DNA from: Bretschneidera sinensis | Lineage: Eukaryota; Streptophyta; Magnoliopsida; Brassicales; Akaniaceae | NCBI GenBank assembly: GCA_023935145.1 | Contig: CM043702.1 | Coordinates: 58,105,501-58,169,500 of the forward strand | Length of the DNA stretch: 64,000 nucleotides | Direction of reading: 5' to 3' | Shown: positions 1 to 11,789 of the stretch, piece by piece | Layout: every line of letters starts with the position of its first letter | How positions within the stretch are numbered: position 1 is the first letter of the stretch | Notes under the pieces: model-generated | Databases searched by the model: none | Seen by the model: only the letters and a program-made list of their open reading frames with translations | Told to the model about the DNA's origin: nothing | Translations under genes and position numbers: made by a program

Positions 1-1735
1 CTTACTTATTATTGTGCTATATGGAGCTTATACAAGTAAAGCATAATTGGTAGTAACAATTAGTAACATATATATGTTGAAATCTAAAATCTGAGAATGG
101 TCTGACTTAATGATCAGTTGGTGGTCTTTGTTAATCGACAGATTTGTAAGCCATGTTGTTTTACTTATGTAAGACAAAAAGCTAGATCTGTTGTGATTAT
201 ACACAAATTTTTTTTTTTTACATTATTATTTGATTTTGAAAAAAAAAATGTTTCGATGTGTGTTATAACAGTAATATATATTTTTCTGTACATATTTATT
301 GCAGTAAAAAACTGGTCCATGTGTTTACAATCTTAAGGAGCTATTAACGCTGCCTAGCTAAGCTAGTTTCAATTTACGTTTATCATTATAATGATACAAG
401 TGGAACGAAAAATGAATGCCTTACTTGTTAATTACAATGTTATAGTATTTATATCTGTGATATTAATTCATTTGGGTGAATTTTCATGCGGTAACTCATA
501 ATTAAGATAGTTTATACTAGCTTTATAACACTGTTATATGACTCATGCTAACTTTATGGTACTAGCTGTTATAAGTTTAATGTGCATTATTTCATTGATT
601 CAATGATCCATAAATAATTATTTTGGATATTACAAAGTTTATCTGTTAAAGTTATAAGAAATTGATGGATATTTAACGCTATGATAACGATGGTAATTAA
701 ATCTTAAACATGTCCATTATTTTTAATTATTTGAGAAAAAAACAATTGTGAAAGTTTTAGAAACATAAGTAACTCTTATATTTATTGTTGGTTCCTTTGG
801 ACGCATTGGTGTATATATATCACCAATATAGTAGTTCATGCATCAATCGATTCCATTGAAATTCTTGTGGAGTTTAAACTGTTGATACAGTTAGCAACTA
901 TTACTTGACAAAAGAAAGAAAAAAGTATTTTTACGTTGGGATAAATGTACAGTTCTCTAACCATGTCAAATTGGTAAGTAAATGAGATTTGTTTTATATG
1001 AAGCATGTTGAATGTTTTGCAAGGCATAAGTAAAAAATTATTTTTATTTGAAAAAAATTGTGTATTTGAAAAATTAGCAAATTTAATGATATGAGATTTT
1101 TATGCTTTATAAGAGATTTGGAAAGCATCAGATGACAAGTCTCTCTGTGTGTGTGTGTGTGTATATATATTAAAAAAGTAGAAAAAATTTAGGGATGATT
1201 TCATAAAAAAGTTTATTGAGAAAATAACATGGAGGATTTAAAAAGAAAAATGAATTAGTGAGAAACTCATAAATGTGATTAAAAGAAAATGTGAGGTTGT
1301 AAACATAGATTTTTGATAAATACCGAGGAAAAAAAAATAGTGAGACACCTCACATTAATTCCTGGGACTCAATTTGAGAAGTTATTTTTTGAGAAATTTT
1401 TTAGCATGTGTAGCTTAGACATTTCCATTACCAAATGCGTCTAATTTAATGATATTTTTTTTATACATTGAAAGTATAAGTGGAGTACTTAAATTATTAT
1501 CTTGTGATTTTCTCATCAAGGAGCATCATATATAATTTTGACCTATTGATTATGAGACTTTGTAATAATGTGATTGATCTAGTGAGGGGTACTGTTATGA
1601 TACGATTTGGCTCGTTAAGTGGCGTTATAAAATCATATAATATTAAATTGTTATATTATGTTGGCTCTAGTTGTGAATGTAGTTTATGCAGGTGAAAATT
1701 TGAGAATGAGAAATCCACTAATGGCAGAACATGAG
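1..1735. other. AT-rich intergenic DNA
   Basis: No coding sequence can be supported. The stretch is AT-rich with many stops in every frame, and the open frames here are short and low in complexity. A (GT)n-(AT)n microsatellite lies at about 1145-1170. No element ends or RNA gene were recognised. Confidence 0.6.
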
Positions 1736-2170
1736 TTCAGCTCGAGCCAATGAAGAAATAAGTTGATACAGTGGAAAAATGTGGTACTGTCTTTTTGAAA
1801 TCATCCAAGCAGTCTATCATTGAGATGTATACAATGAAATATAAATTTATTGCCTAGGAGAAGGTTGTGTCTGAAACTGAATGACTAAGACAGTTATTTG
1901 TGGATATTACATTGTCGAGGAGATTAGTCACATATGTGACTCTCCATTATGATTGCTAAACGGTAATATCTTGGGCTAAAAATAAAATCTATTATGGGAA
2001 CAATATACGGTTAAGGCATATTTTGTGAGATAGCCTATAAGCAATGGGTGATAGCCATTGATTTTGTGAGTTCGGAGAAAAATTTAGTAGATCCTCTAAC
2101 AAAAGGGCTATCAAAAAAACTGGTTCATGATACATCGAGGAGGATGAGACTGAATTCTATAAAGTAGAAT
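1736..2170 (+). pseudogene. copia RNase H / C-terminal remnant
   Basis: This is the decayed 3' end of a Ty1/copia polyprotein. Translation with frame changes gives GTVFLKSSKQS near 1780, the start of copia RNase H. Further on come IAIDFVSSEKNL and LVDPLTKGLSKKLVHDTS near 2055-2130, the conserved copia C-terminus. In-frame stops interrupt it, for example at 1855 and 1880. It is followed about 430 bp later by a polypurine tract and a 3' LTR at 2600, the expected order. RT, integrase and gag of this copy are not seen to the left, so it is 5'-truncated or too decayed to read. It cannot encode a working enzyme. Confidence 0.75.
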
Positions 2171-2590
2171 TCCTGTGGTTGTAACCCAACCTATGTTAAT
2201 GGAGATCCCATGAAATAGGTTCAATAGGTAAAAACAAGTCACAAAGAAGCCCAAAGAAAGTAATATTCATATTGTAGGTCTTTCTGTATGGTGTCGATAG
2301 TGCATATTGCCAAATATAGTAAGGTTGAGATAACTTTTTTTTTTTTATTGAAAATCCAAGCAAGGTGCATGGCCATAAAGTCACCAAAACAAGAACTCAT
2401 AAAAGAGAATATGAAGTATGTGTGTGCATAAATTAAATTTACGCAAAAATTGGTTGGTTCAAGACATTAAGTCACCAATCACTTGTAAATTACATTATGC
2501 TATCTAAGGCATCGATTCAAGTCCAAAATACATGGTTGCTTTAACTCCATTACGGCCCAAGTTCTTTATCCTCTTAAAATTTTGAATAAT

Positions 2591-2599
2591 GTGGGGGAT
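2591..2599 (+). promoter_or_regulatory. polypurine tract of the left copia
   Basis: A purine-rich stretch GTGGGGGAT lies directly before TGTTGG, the usual plus-strand priming site and LTR start of plant copia elements. Confidence 0.6.
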
Positions 2600-3299
2600 T
2601 GTTGGAAAAAAATGCTTCAAAATTTATCGTTTAGGAAATTATCACTCACATGGTCCAATAAATTCCCAGCTTTTAATGTGTGATCTTTTTAATTACTTAC
2701 ATGGGTTTGTTCAAATCTTAGCCTTTATGGAATTATCTCCCAATTATTTCCTTAGCTACTTCCATACTATGCAGTTATCGGCCATTAAGTCTTGGATTTT
2801 GAAATTAAAAAAATAAGTGCCTCTTATTGCTAACCATAATGAGCATTAACTTTAAAAACCATCAATTCTTAGTATTCCATTATATATACTTTTATGCTGA
2901 CTTGTGGTAATAACTTCTGAAAGATACCATTCTCCTCATACCTATAAACCTCCATTCTTCTCTGGTTTCTTTATCAAGTCTAAAAAATAAGAAAGTAAAC
3001 AAACAAATGAATACAAATGAAGAATACAACTTGGGCCTACCTTTCTACGAGTTCAAAGTCTTGTTTGTGAGTGCACACAAACTGAGTTACCGTTGTATCC
3101 TGGACAACGACTGTAAGAGCCATTTGCACTGAAGTGGGACAAAATCACTTCCCAAATACAAAGGATTAATTTCCGTGCCTCATTATTTTCTTTCTAACTT
3201 TCATATCTTCTGTAATTCATCTTTAAGGTAAATATTGACTACCACTTTTTGTTCAATTACTTTGTTAATTATTTAAGCATCCCACTAATTTTTCTAACA
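2600..3299 (+). repeat. copia 3' LTR (about 700 bp)
   Basis: The LTR starts TGTTGGAAAAA after a polypurine tract and ends TTTTTCTAACA, which is the inverted complement with one mismatch. A TATA-like AT stretch lies near 2880. It is the 3' LTR of the copia remnant at 1736-2170. What follows at 3300 is not a primer binding site, so this is not a 5' LTR of the next element. No second copy was recognised in the window. Confidence 0.6.
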
Positions 3300-3644
3300 G
3301 ATTAAAGATCCATGATAGTATATGATATATTAATGTAATAATTACCTAGAGTTTGACAAAATGATTTACTTTATTGGCTTATGTAAATCACACTTAAAAG
3401 GTCCAAAATCATCCACTTAGGTTAATATATATGCATGTGATGTATGTATGTTATGCATGTAATTAGATTATATGCTTGTTATATGTATTTGATGCATGAC
3501 TAAATGATGAGAATTAAACATAAAGAACTAAATGCCTTATGCGCAAAATTAAATATTAAGTTTTAAACGAAAATCATTAGGAATAATTGTTTGTAGCCTT
3601 CCACCATTATAGTAAATATGCGAAAGTTTCTTATGTGTAAATTT

Positions 3645-3936
3645 TTTGCAATATCGTAAGGTTTACACATGTAGGAAAATTATATTGACTATTAAAACAT
3701 ATGATATACATGAGGTAAACAACTTTTTTGCGCTACTGTAAGGTTTATATCACTAATTTATTCTTGTGAGGAATTGTGTGTTTGACTTAACTATAATGCA
3801 TATAATTTATTGCGCTACTGTAAGGTTGTATGCATTTAAGATGCTAAATAAAGATTGAGAACTGCATGAGATGCAATTGATAAAGTTATCTACCTATCAA
3901 GTACATCGTGGTTTGTTACGCTACTATAAGGCTATA
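3645..3936 (+). repeat. four spaced copies of a GCGCTACTGTAAGG motif
   Basis: The motif TTGCGCTACTGTAAGGTT appears at about 3728 and 3811. Diverged forms lie at about 3646 (TTGCAATATCGTAAGGTT) and 3915 (GTTACGCTACTATAAGGC). Spacing is roughly 80-105 bp, and the DNA between copies is not obviously related. The stretch sits just upstream of the copia A gag remnant, so it may be a leader or LTR sequence of that element. Its function is unknown. Confidence 0.55.
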
Positions 3937-4140
3937 TAATGTGCAAGTGATAGGATATCAATCCCCACTAAGAAATCTTTTAAAGGGGTTCTCCATATTT
4001 CACATTGAAGGTTGTGGGAATAAAAAAGAATAGTGGGAGACACCATATAGATTAAACACCAAATCTTTATGATGGTTAATAAAATGAATAAACTCATATT
4101 TTATCTGTTGTTACATTGTCGATCGTAATGATTAAACCCA

Positions 4141-4690
4141 TTATTATGCATACTTGATGCAAACAAACCGACTGGTCCAATTTCCTAGATTAGCTAAGAA
4201 ATTTGAGAATTGTTCTCAATTAAAAAAAATGGTTTAGTTTCTTGATAAGCTACTTCCAACAACTGTTGCTGAGAATGTTATGGAAGAAGAGGTTGTTACT
4301 TATATGAAGTAGTAAGAGGATGACATGTGGGCTAGACACTATACGGTAATATCTATATCTAATGAGCTTTAGAATCAATATGACAAGACAAAAATTGCGT
4401 ATGTGTTATTGCTTCATCTGCAAGAGTTGTATGGTGAATATAACCTCTTTAGGTCTAGGATGCATGACGGATCATTAGTCCATAAGCATGGAATAAAGAT
4501 GATCAATTATATCAAGTAGTTAGACGGACTCCCTTTAGAATAGATGCAGAGTTAAGTAGTGACTTAATTCTTCAAACGCTTCCAAACTCATTATCGCAAT
4601 ATGTTATGAACTACAACATGAATGAGTTTGAAGCTATGCTTTTAAAACTTGTTATATGTTGAAGACTGCAGAAGATATGATTAAGAAAGG
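4141..4690 (+). pseudogene. copia A gag, N-terminal part
   Basis: This is the first part of a copia capsid (gag) gene, interrupted by many stops and frame changes. Readable pieces include YDKTKIAYVLLLHLQELYGE near 4380-4440, SSDLILQTLPNSLSQYV near 4555-4605 and MLKTAEDMIKK near 4660-4690. This pattern is typical of plant copia gag of the UBN2/DUF4219 kind. The reading breaks off at 4690 and resumes at 14210 with the basic linker and zinc knuckle of the same gene. A complete gypsy element has inserted between the two parts. A 5' LTR and start codon were not recognised. Confidence 0.75.
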
Positions 4691-4695
4691 TTAAG
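4691..4695. repeat. target-site duplication TTAAG, left copy
   Basis: The five bases TTAAG directly before the gypsy LTR start are repeated at 14210-14214 directly after its end. The copia gag reading continues across the pair, so the empty site can be reconstructed. Confidence 0.9.
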
Positions 4696-6534
4696 TGTAA
4701 TATCTGTATTTGTAAAGTAAGGGTAAAGAAGTACTTTAATAATTATGACACAGAGTTAAAATAATATATATATATATTTAAATGCGAAATATTTAATTTT
4801 TATAAAACAATTCAAAAAAAAAAACATGGCAAGCTTTGGAGAGGGTAAGTGTTAAAATTTTTGCATATATATATATATATATAGTTAAAACTTTAGTTTA
4901 TTTTATTACTTACCAAATCCTGTTTGGTTTTCTTTCAACTACGATTCAAATTACTCTATTTCTTTAAACACTTGGGGATCGAAAGAAAGGTTGAAAGAGT
5001 ATAGTTTTGAAGGGGTTTACGGGAGAATTTTATAGAGAGTTACAGGAAGCTCTAAGAAAAACAGAAGGTAATAACATGAAGTTTGTTTTTGAAATTTAGC
5101 ATACACGAAATTTCTCGGAATTAAAAGTGAGAATTTTCAAAGGGTGTGAATTATGAAGAATTGAACAATAAATTATAAATTTAATATAAATATTATGTCA
5201 GGTGTTGATGATCAGCAACCGGGGAAAATTGCTGAGAGGAGCAGGAAAGGCAAGGAGGTGATCCACGGGTAGCTTTAAGTGCTACGCGGTGAGTTAGATT
5301 TACTCTAAGTAATTAAGAGAAATATGAAATATCTAGTGATAATATTAGAATAAATTATTAGCTTATGCTTTGGTGGTAGATGAAAAATTGATTGATAGGT
5401 ATGATAAGAATAATGGATGTGTAGAAAATTATTATATGAGAAGTAATATTATTAGAATAATGAGTCGATTTAATATTAAAAGTGATAAATAAAATTCTTG
5501 ATGAGCTATGGTGGATGATTTGATATGATTTACGAGGAGAAGAATTTAATGGAATTTTGAAAATAATAATTTGAGATTAATCAGGATAGCTAGTTCAAAT
5601 GTCTGAATACATGCTTGTTTTTATTTTATTATTTATATGCATATTCATATGCACATGCATGAAATAAAAGAACCGGGAGGGTAGCCGGTCTAAACGAAAA
5701 TAAAAGAACTGGGAAGGCAATCGGTCTAAATGAAAATAAAAGAATCGAAAAAGCAGCTGGTCTAAATGAGAATGAAAAAACTGGAAAGGCAGCCGATCTA
5801 AGATAAAAATATGTCGAGATGTGGGAAGACGTTCCCAATAATAATGACATTTAACTTCACGCATTGCATTTGCTTTAATTATTGATTGTTATTGCTTGAT
5901 ATGTTAAAGTATTATTTATGATTGTAAATCTATTGATAGAGGAATGATTCTCACAGAGAGACAAATATGCTAAGAAAGAAATATGGAAATATATCTGATG
6001 AGTAACTTAAGAAGAGATTGTGTAATAGGGGAATTATGAATTTGAGTAGTGATTACAAAATATTGTTATTGAATTATTTGAGGAAAAAAATGAATGAATA
6101 TCGAAAGAATATTTAGAAGTAATTAAATTATAAGATGTAACTGAGAGTATAAAATTGAATACTTCTAGTAAATTTAATTCACTGAGCTTGTGAAGCTCAT
6201 TCCTCATTGTACAATGATTTCAGGTAGCAGGCAAGACAGATAGTTTGGTGAGTTGAGGTTCAAACGAAATCATTTTCTATAAGCCACGTACGTGTCCACA
6301 TCCTCAGACTAATGAGAAAATAAAATAAAAATTTATTTGTAAATAGTCATGCATATTATGTTGTATATAATGTTTAAATATCAGAATGATGTGTCTCCCC
6401 TGTTGAGGGTTGAGGATTGATATAAAATTTCTGTTATTATATATTTTTTATTGTTGTATATAAGTGTCGTGTTGAGATTTTCAAAATATGACAACACTGT
6501 CTCGGGGGTGGCTAACCCAGGATGGGTCGTTACA
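4696..6534 (+). repeat. 5' LTR of Tekay-like gypsy (1839 bp)
   Basis: The LTR starts TGTAATATCTG and ends GGGTCGTTACA, with TGTAA/TTACA inverted ends. It contains a (TA)n run near 4866, a minisatellite at 5658-5806 and a purine-rich 3' part. Compared with the 3' LTR at 12267 it has four rather than five minisatellite units. It also keeps a stretch near 6488-6515 that the 3' LTR lacks. Confidence 0.88.
5658..5806 (+). repeat. LTR minisatellite, about 36-bp unit, four copies
   Basis: The unit has the core AAAAGAACCGGGAAGGCAGC followed by CGGTCTAAATGAAAAT. Copies two to four are diverged (ACTGGGAAGG, ATCGAAAAAG, ACTGGAAAGG). The complementary strand reads as a repetitive open frame, which is a by-product of the repeat and not a gene. 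Confidence 0.85.
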
Positions 6535-6538
6535 ATTT

Positions 6539-6550
6539 TGGTATCAGAGC
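6539..6550 (+). promoter_or_regulatory. primer binding site, initiator tRNA-Met type
   Basis: TGGTATCAGAGC lies four bases after the 5' LTR end. It is complementary to the 3' end of plant initiator tRNA-Met, the usual minus-strand primer of chromoviruses. Confidence 0.85.
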
Positions 6551-6593
6551 ATTAGGTTTTATGATTCTATAGACTGCATGAGAACTTAAAGAA

Positions 6594-7905
6594 GTGGAAG
6601 ATCTAAATAAACTATATTTTAATGCAGAGTCTGAGGATGACACGTGGACTGCAAGAGCTAGAGGTAGAATTCAAAATCAGAGGGGACGCGATAGACCCCC
6701 AATATTTAGAAAAACTGAAGTAGAGGGGGATGTTGAGTTTGTGGTTCCTGCGAGGGAACATATTGATAGTGCAGCTGGTACTAGTAGAGCTGGAAAAGAA
6801 TCTGAGGTTAGGAAGGATGAATTGAGAGAAGCTCTTAATTGTGCTATAGAAAGGATGAATGTAGCTGAAGAAAGGGCAGAAATTTGCAGAGGAGATTAGA
6901 GGAAAGGGGTAAAGTAGAACCTGATATGGTGAGACGAGAGGTTTATGAGGGAGAAGGTGTGCTTGCATGTGAGATGCAAGGGGATTGTTTTGTGAGATTT
7001 CTTAAGTTTAAACCCCAGTCTTTTAGAGGATCTGTAAATCCTGTGGAAGCTGAGCAGTGGATTAGACGTGTTGAGAAATATTTTGAAGTATTACTAGTGA
7101 CAGATAGATAGAGGGTTGCTTTTGCTTCATTTATACTGGAAGGTGAGGCTACACAATGGTGAGAAGATATTCTACCTAGGGTGAGTACACAGGTGGAACA
7201 ACCTTTAACTTGAAGTAATTTTAAGGAGGAGTTCTTTGCGAAATACTTTCCAGATACATTTCGAACCTAGCAAGAGAGAGATTTTATTCACCTAAGGCAG
7301 AGTACCTTATCTGTGGCAGAGTATAATAGTAGATTCATAGCCTTGTCAAGGTTTCTACCTGAATTAGTGAATATGAAGGAGAGGAAGTGTAAGAGATTTT
7401 TAGACGGATTACACTATGACATTCGGACTAAACTCTCTTATATGGGTATGGAAAATTATGCTAAACTGGTGGATAAAGCATTACAAATTGAGAAAGATTT
7501 GATGGAGTTTAGAGGTAGAAGAGATTACCTGAAGAGGTCTAGATTTGAGGGACCTAGAGGTGGTAGTAGTATGGGTGTACAAGGCGGGAGACCACCCCAG
7601 AGGGGGCGTTCCTTGTCACAAGGAACTGTAGTGCAGAGTCAGAGGCAAGCATGATTTATTGCTTTTGTAGCTTAGAGTAATATCGGTGTGACCCCTAGAT
7701 TTGGGAGACAGGCTATGGGAATTAGGAGTTATGGTAGAGGGGTAAGTATGCCACCAGGGGGAAGTGGTAATTTGATGTATGATCGAAAGTCAAAGGTTTC
7801 CTTTAGATGTAATCAGATGGGGCATCTATCTCAAAATTACCCTACGTAGATATGCTTTGTATGTGGTGAGGGATGACATGTTGCTGTAGATTGTCCAGTG
7901 GGGAA
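6594..7905 (+). pseudogene. gypsy gag (Tekay-like), broken
   Basis: This is the capsid and nucleocapsid region. The frame runs 6594-6899, shifts to 6884-7111, then picks up at 7313-7654 after several stops. SFRGSVNPVEAEQWIRRVEK (7018-7077) and LRQSTLSVAEYNSRF (about 7290-7330) mark the retrotransposon gag domain. The tail near 7790-7905 carries two decayed zinc knuckles. In the first (RCNQMGHLSQNYP) the outer cysteines are lost. The second (CFVCGEG-stop-HVAVDCP) has a stop inside. The normal product packages element RNA. This copy cannot make a full protein. Confidence 0.8.
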
Positions 7906-8392
7906 ATCTGCAGACGTAAGCGTTGGAAGTGTTGGGAAAAGACCGGTGGAGAGAGCTGGTGGATTAGGGAGTGTGCGGGGCAAAGGTCAGGGATCAGTAG
8001 CTGAGAGAGGATGTGGCAGCCAGTTTCAGTCTAGAGACAGCAAAGTCTATGCATTGACCCAACGGGATGCACAAGCCACTCCTGATGTTGTTATGGGTAT
8101 GATATCTATCCTTGGTAGGCCTGCTAGATTATTGATTGATCCTGGTGCAACCCATTCTTTTGCGTCTAGTATTTATATGAAATCTATTGATGCTAGTGCT
8201 AGTCATTTGATGCATGCGATTATTGTTGAGGTTCCTATTGGAGATATGGTTATTACCAACACAATTTATCGAGGTTGTGTGATTAATATTGCTGATAGAG
8301 AATTTGAAGTTGATTTATTACCTTTAGATATGACATATTTTGATTTAATTCTGGGCATGAATTGGTTATCTGCATATCATGCTTAGGTAGAT
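7898..8392 (+). pseudogene. gypsy aspartic protease domain
   Basis: An open stretch of about 160 codons follows the second zinc knuckle in the same polyprotein. It contains LLIDPGATHSFAS near 8128-8165, where the family normally has D-S/T-G-A: here Ser/Thr is replaced by Pro, so catalysis is doubtful. FDLILGMNWLSAYHA lies at 8340-8384, the conserved end of the retropepsin-like domain, and a stop follows at once. In the element this enzyme cleaves the Gag-Pol precursor. The domain is framed by a decayed zinc knuckle upstream and RT downstream, as in all Tekay-like elements. Confidence 0.8.
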
Positions 8393-8479
8393 TATTTTAG
8401 GAAAAATATGGTGTTCAAGATACCCGGATAGGAAGAGTTTAATTTTCTGGAAGAACATTAGATACTTGCTAACTGTCTT

Positions 8480-9375
8480 ATTTCTGCCTTAACTGCTAGT
8501 AAATGGTTGAAGAAAGTTTGTGAGGGGTATTTGGCATATGTGGTGGATTCTAGCAAGGAAAGTTGGAAGTTAGAAGAAATCTTGGTAGTAAAAGATTTTT
8601 CTGACGTATTCCCTGAGGAGTTGTCTGGTTTGCCTCCCAATAGGGAGATTGAGTTTTTTATTGAATTGATTCCAGGATCAGCACCCATATATATAACACC
8701 TTATAGAATGGCACCAGCTGAATTGAGAGAGTTGAAAGTTCAGCTTCAAGAGTTACTAGATAAACAATTTATTCGACCTAGTATATCATCTTGGGGAGCC
8801 CCTATGTTGTTTGTCAAGAAGAAGGATGAGATAATGAGATTGTGTATTGATTATAGACAATTGAATAAGATCACCATAAAAAATAGATATCCTTTGCCCA
8901 GGATAGATGATTTATTCGAGCAGTTATAGCGAGCTAGGGTGTTTTCTAAGATAGACCTGAGATCTGGTTATCATCAATTAAGGATAAAGGAGGGGGACGT
9001 GCCTAAGACTGCTTTTAGGACATGTTGTGGCCATCATGAGTTCCTTGTGATGCCATTTAGGTTGACTAATGCTCTCGAAACATTTATGGATCTAATGAAT
9101 AGGGTGTTTAAACCATTCTTGGACAGATTTGTGATTGTGTTTATTGATGATATTCTGGTATATTCCAAGAATGAAGAGGAGCATATGCAACATTTAGAGA
9201 TAGTGTTGGCAATTATGAGGAGAGAGAAATTATATGCAAAGTTCTCTAAGTGTGAGTTTTGGTTAAGTGAAAGATCTTTCTTGGGGCATGTTGTGTTGGG
9301 AGACGGAATAGAAGTTGACCCACAGAAAATAGAAGCAGTGTTGAATTGGGAAAGACCTAACTGAAATTATAAGCT
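8480..9375 (+). pseudogene. gypsy reverse transcriptase
   Basis: Two open stretches, 8507-8929 and 8939-9364, separated by a single stop (TAG near 8927), carry the RT domain. [18 protein letters not shown] opens the region. [35 protein letters not shown] and [14 protein letters not shown] follow in order. The catalytic FIDD pair is intact, so the core is better kept than gag. Another stop lies at 9361 (ERPN-stop). The enzyme copies element RNA into DNA. This copy would need readthrough to be made. Confidence 0.88.
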
Positions 9376-9377
9376 TT

Positions 9378-9920
9378 TTGAGGTTGGCTGGTTATTATAG
9401 GAGATTTATCCAAAATTTTTCTATGATTGCTGGACCATTGACTAAATTGACTAGGAAAGACGTGAAGTTTAGGTGGTCAGAGGAATGTGGGAGAAGTTTC
9501 CAACTGTTAAAAGAAAAATTGACTACTGCCTTGGTATTAGTGCTTCCTTCTGGTGACGCGCCACATTAGGGGTTGGGATGTGTGTTGATGCAACATAGGA
9601 AAGTTATAGCTTATGCATCTAGACAATTGAAGGACCATGAGAGGAATTACCCGACCCATGATTTAGAATTAACTACCATAGTTTTTGCTTTGAAGATTTG
9701 GAGACATCATTTATATGATGCCAATTGTGAAATTTTTACTGATCATAAAAGCTTGACGCATTTACCGACCTAGAAGGAGCTGGATTTGAGGCAGAGGAGG
9801 TGGATGGAGTTGATTAGTGATTATGATTGTACCATTCATTATCATTCAGGAAAGGCTAATATAGTAGCTGATGCATTAAGTAGAAAGGCTACAGGGAGAT
9901 TAACTGCTTATTAGGAGTCA
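9378..9920 (+). pseudogene. gypsy RNase H region
   Basis: Continuation of Pol. RLAGYYRRFIQNFSMIAGPL begins the connection. [20 protein letters not shown] and [11 protein letters not shown] follow, and VADALSRKA near 9870 closes the domain. The usual segment with the first catalytic Asp (YSDAS) is missing: DAPH at about 9558-9569 is followed by a stop and then GCVLMQ, so a short deletion removed it. Further stops lie at 9570, 9772 and 9913. It normally removes the RNA strand after reverse transcription, and here it is non-functional. Confidence 0.82.
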
Positions 9921-10038
9921 TAATACTAGCTTGATGATAGAATTAAGGAGAATAAGGATGCAGTTGAGTGTCAATGATAGAGGAGTATTGATGGCAAATA
10001 TGGTGGTACAATCTTCTATTATTGATCATTTATTATAG

Positions 10039-11480
10039 ATGCAGGGCAGAGATGACAGGATAGAGAAGATCAGACAAGAATTGTTGAGTAGGAAGCCAAC
10101 CGAGTTTAGAATTAGAGAAGATGGTATGGTGGTATTGGGGCATAGAGTTTGTGTTCCCAATAATGTGGAAATGAGAAAGGAGATACTAAGGGAGGCTCAT
10201 GATTCTGAATATTCTATGCACCCGAGTAATAATAACATATATAGGGGATTGAGACAAAATTATTGGTGGTTAGGGATGAAGAACGATGTAGCAGAACATA
10301 TTTCTAGATGTCTGACTTGTCAACAGGTGAAGTCTGAGAATGGACATCCAACAAGTTTATTACAACCTCTTCTAGTACCTGAGTGGCCATGAAAAAATGT
10401 GAGTATGGATTTTGTCTCTAATTTTCCCTGTACCCAGAGGGGTCATGACATTGTATGGGTTATAGTAGATAGACTTTCTAAGTTTTCACATTTCCTTCCT
10501 ATTAAAACTATCTGTAGTCCTGAAAAGTTGGCTGAATTTTGTATGTAGCGGAGATAGTAAAATTACATAGAGTACCCTAGAGCATTGTATTAGATAGAGA
10601 TTCTAGATTTACCTCTAGATTTTGGAGAGGTTTTCAAGAAGCTATGGGTACACAATTGCAGTTTAGTACAGCTTTCCATCCATAAACTAATGGGCAGACG
10701 GAAAGAATCATCAGAATACTAGAAGATATGTTGAGGGCAAATGTATTGAGTTTCTAAGTGAGCTGAGATGTTTATTTTCCTTTGATCGAGTTTGCATACA
10801 ATAATCAATATCAAACTAGTATTGGGATGACACCAGTTGAGTCTTTATATGGTAGAAGGTGTAGAACTCCAGTATGCTGGGAAGAAGTTGGAGAGAGAAA
10901 GATGTTTGGTCTAGAAATGATAGATTTGACTACTGAGAGGATTAAACTTGTTAGAGAGAACCTTAGAGCAGCACATAATAGACAGAAGAGATATGCTGAT
11001 AAAAGAAGATGACTTCTCGAGTTTCAAGTTGGTGATTGGGTATTTTTGAAGATATCTCCGTGGAAGGGTGTGTTGAGTTTAAAAAGAAGGGAAAGTTTAG
11101 CCCAAGATTTATGGGACCATATGAGGTGATTGAGAGAATTGGACCAGTAGCATATCGATTGGATGTTCTCCTAGAGTTAAACTAAGTATATAATGTATTT
11201 TATGTGTCACTGTTGAGAAAGTACTTACATGATGAATCCCATAGTATCTCGAATCAGGTGATAGAACTTCAAGAAGATTTGACTTTTATGTAAGTACCAG
11301 TCAGAATTCTAAACAGAAAAGAACAAGTCTTGTGCAATAAAGTCATTCATTTGATTCAAATATTATGGCGGAACAAAGATGTCGAAGAAGTCACGTGGGA
11401 GCATGAAACAAGAATGAGGAAGGAATACCCCAAACTCTTTCAGGAATTAGGTTCGGGGACGAAATTTTTGTAGGGTGGGT
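10039..11480 (+). pseudogene. gypsy integrase with chromodomain-like tail
   Basis: The HHCC zinc-binding part is readable at 10190-10330 (HDSEYSMHPS... SRCLTCQQVK). The catalytic core follows in broken frames: SMDFVSNFPCTQRG near 10410, a damaged [11 protein letters not shown] near 10590, then FAYNNQYQTSIGMTP at 10791 and YGRRCRTPVCW at 10848. The far end (about 11295-11450) reads RILNRKEQVLCNK, WRNKDVEEVTWEHE and RKEYPKLF, the chromodomain-like tail of Tekay/Del elements. Stops near 10390, 10546, 10557, 11010 and 11183 show decay. The normal protein inserts element DNA into chromatin. Confidence 0.82.
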
Positions 11481-11485
11481 AGAAT

Positions 11486-11549
11486 TGTAATACCCGTATT
11501 TGTAAAGTAAGGGTAAAGAACTACTTTAATAAGTATGACATAGAGTTAA

Positions 11550-11588
<39 letters not shown>

Positions 11589-11748
11589 AATGTAAAAGAT
11601 TTAATTTTTATAAAACAATTCGAAAAAAAAAACGTGGGAACAAGTATTGCCAAATGTTGCCAAAAGGAAAGTGTAATGCTGCATGTAAGGCAGAATGACA
11701 AAAAAGTGGCAAGCTTTGGAGAGGGTGAGTGCTGAGTGTTAAATTTTT

Positions 11749-11789
<41 letters not shown>

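Noticed and set aside
2600..3299. Reading this LTR as the 5' LTR of copia A
   Set aside because: No primer binding site follows, a polypurine tract precedes it, and the sequence differs from the copia A 3' LTR at 21816.
5595..5864. Repetitive minus-strand open frames with R-F-F-Y-F-x-L-D-R-L-P units (also 13246-13563 and plus-strand 30096-30416)
   Set aside because: They are translations of the LTR minisatellites. All three sit inside LTRs and have no related protein family that I recognise.
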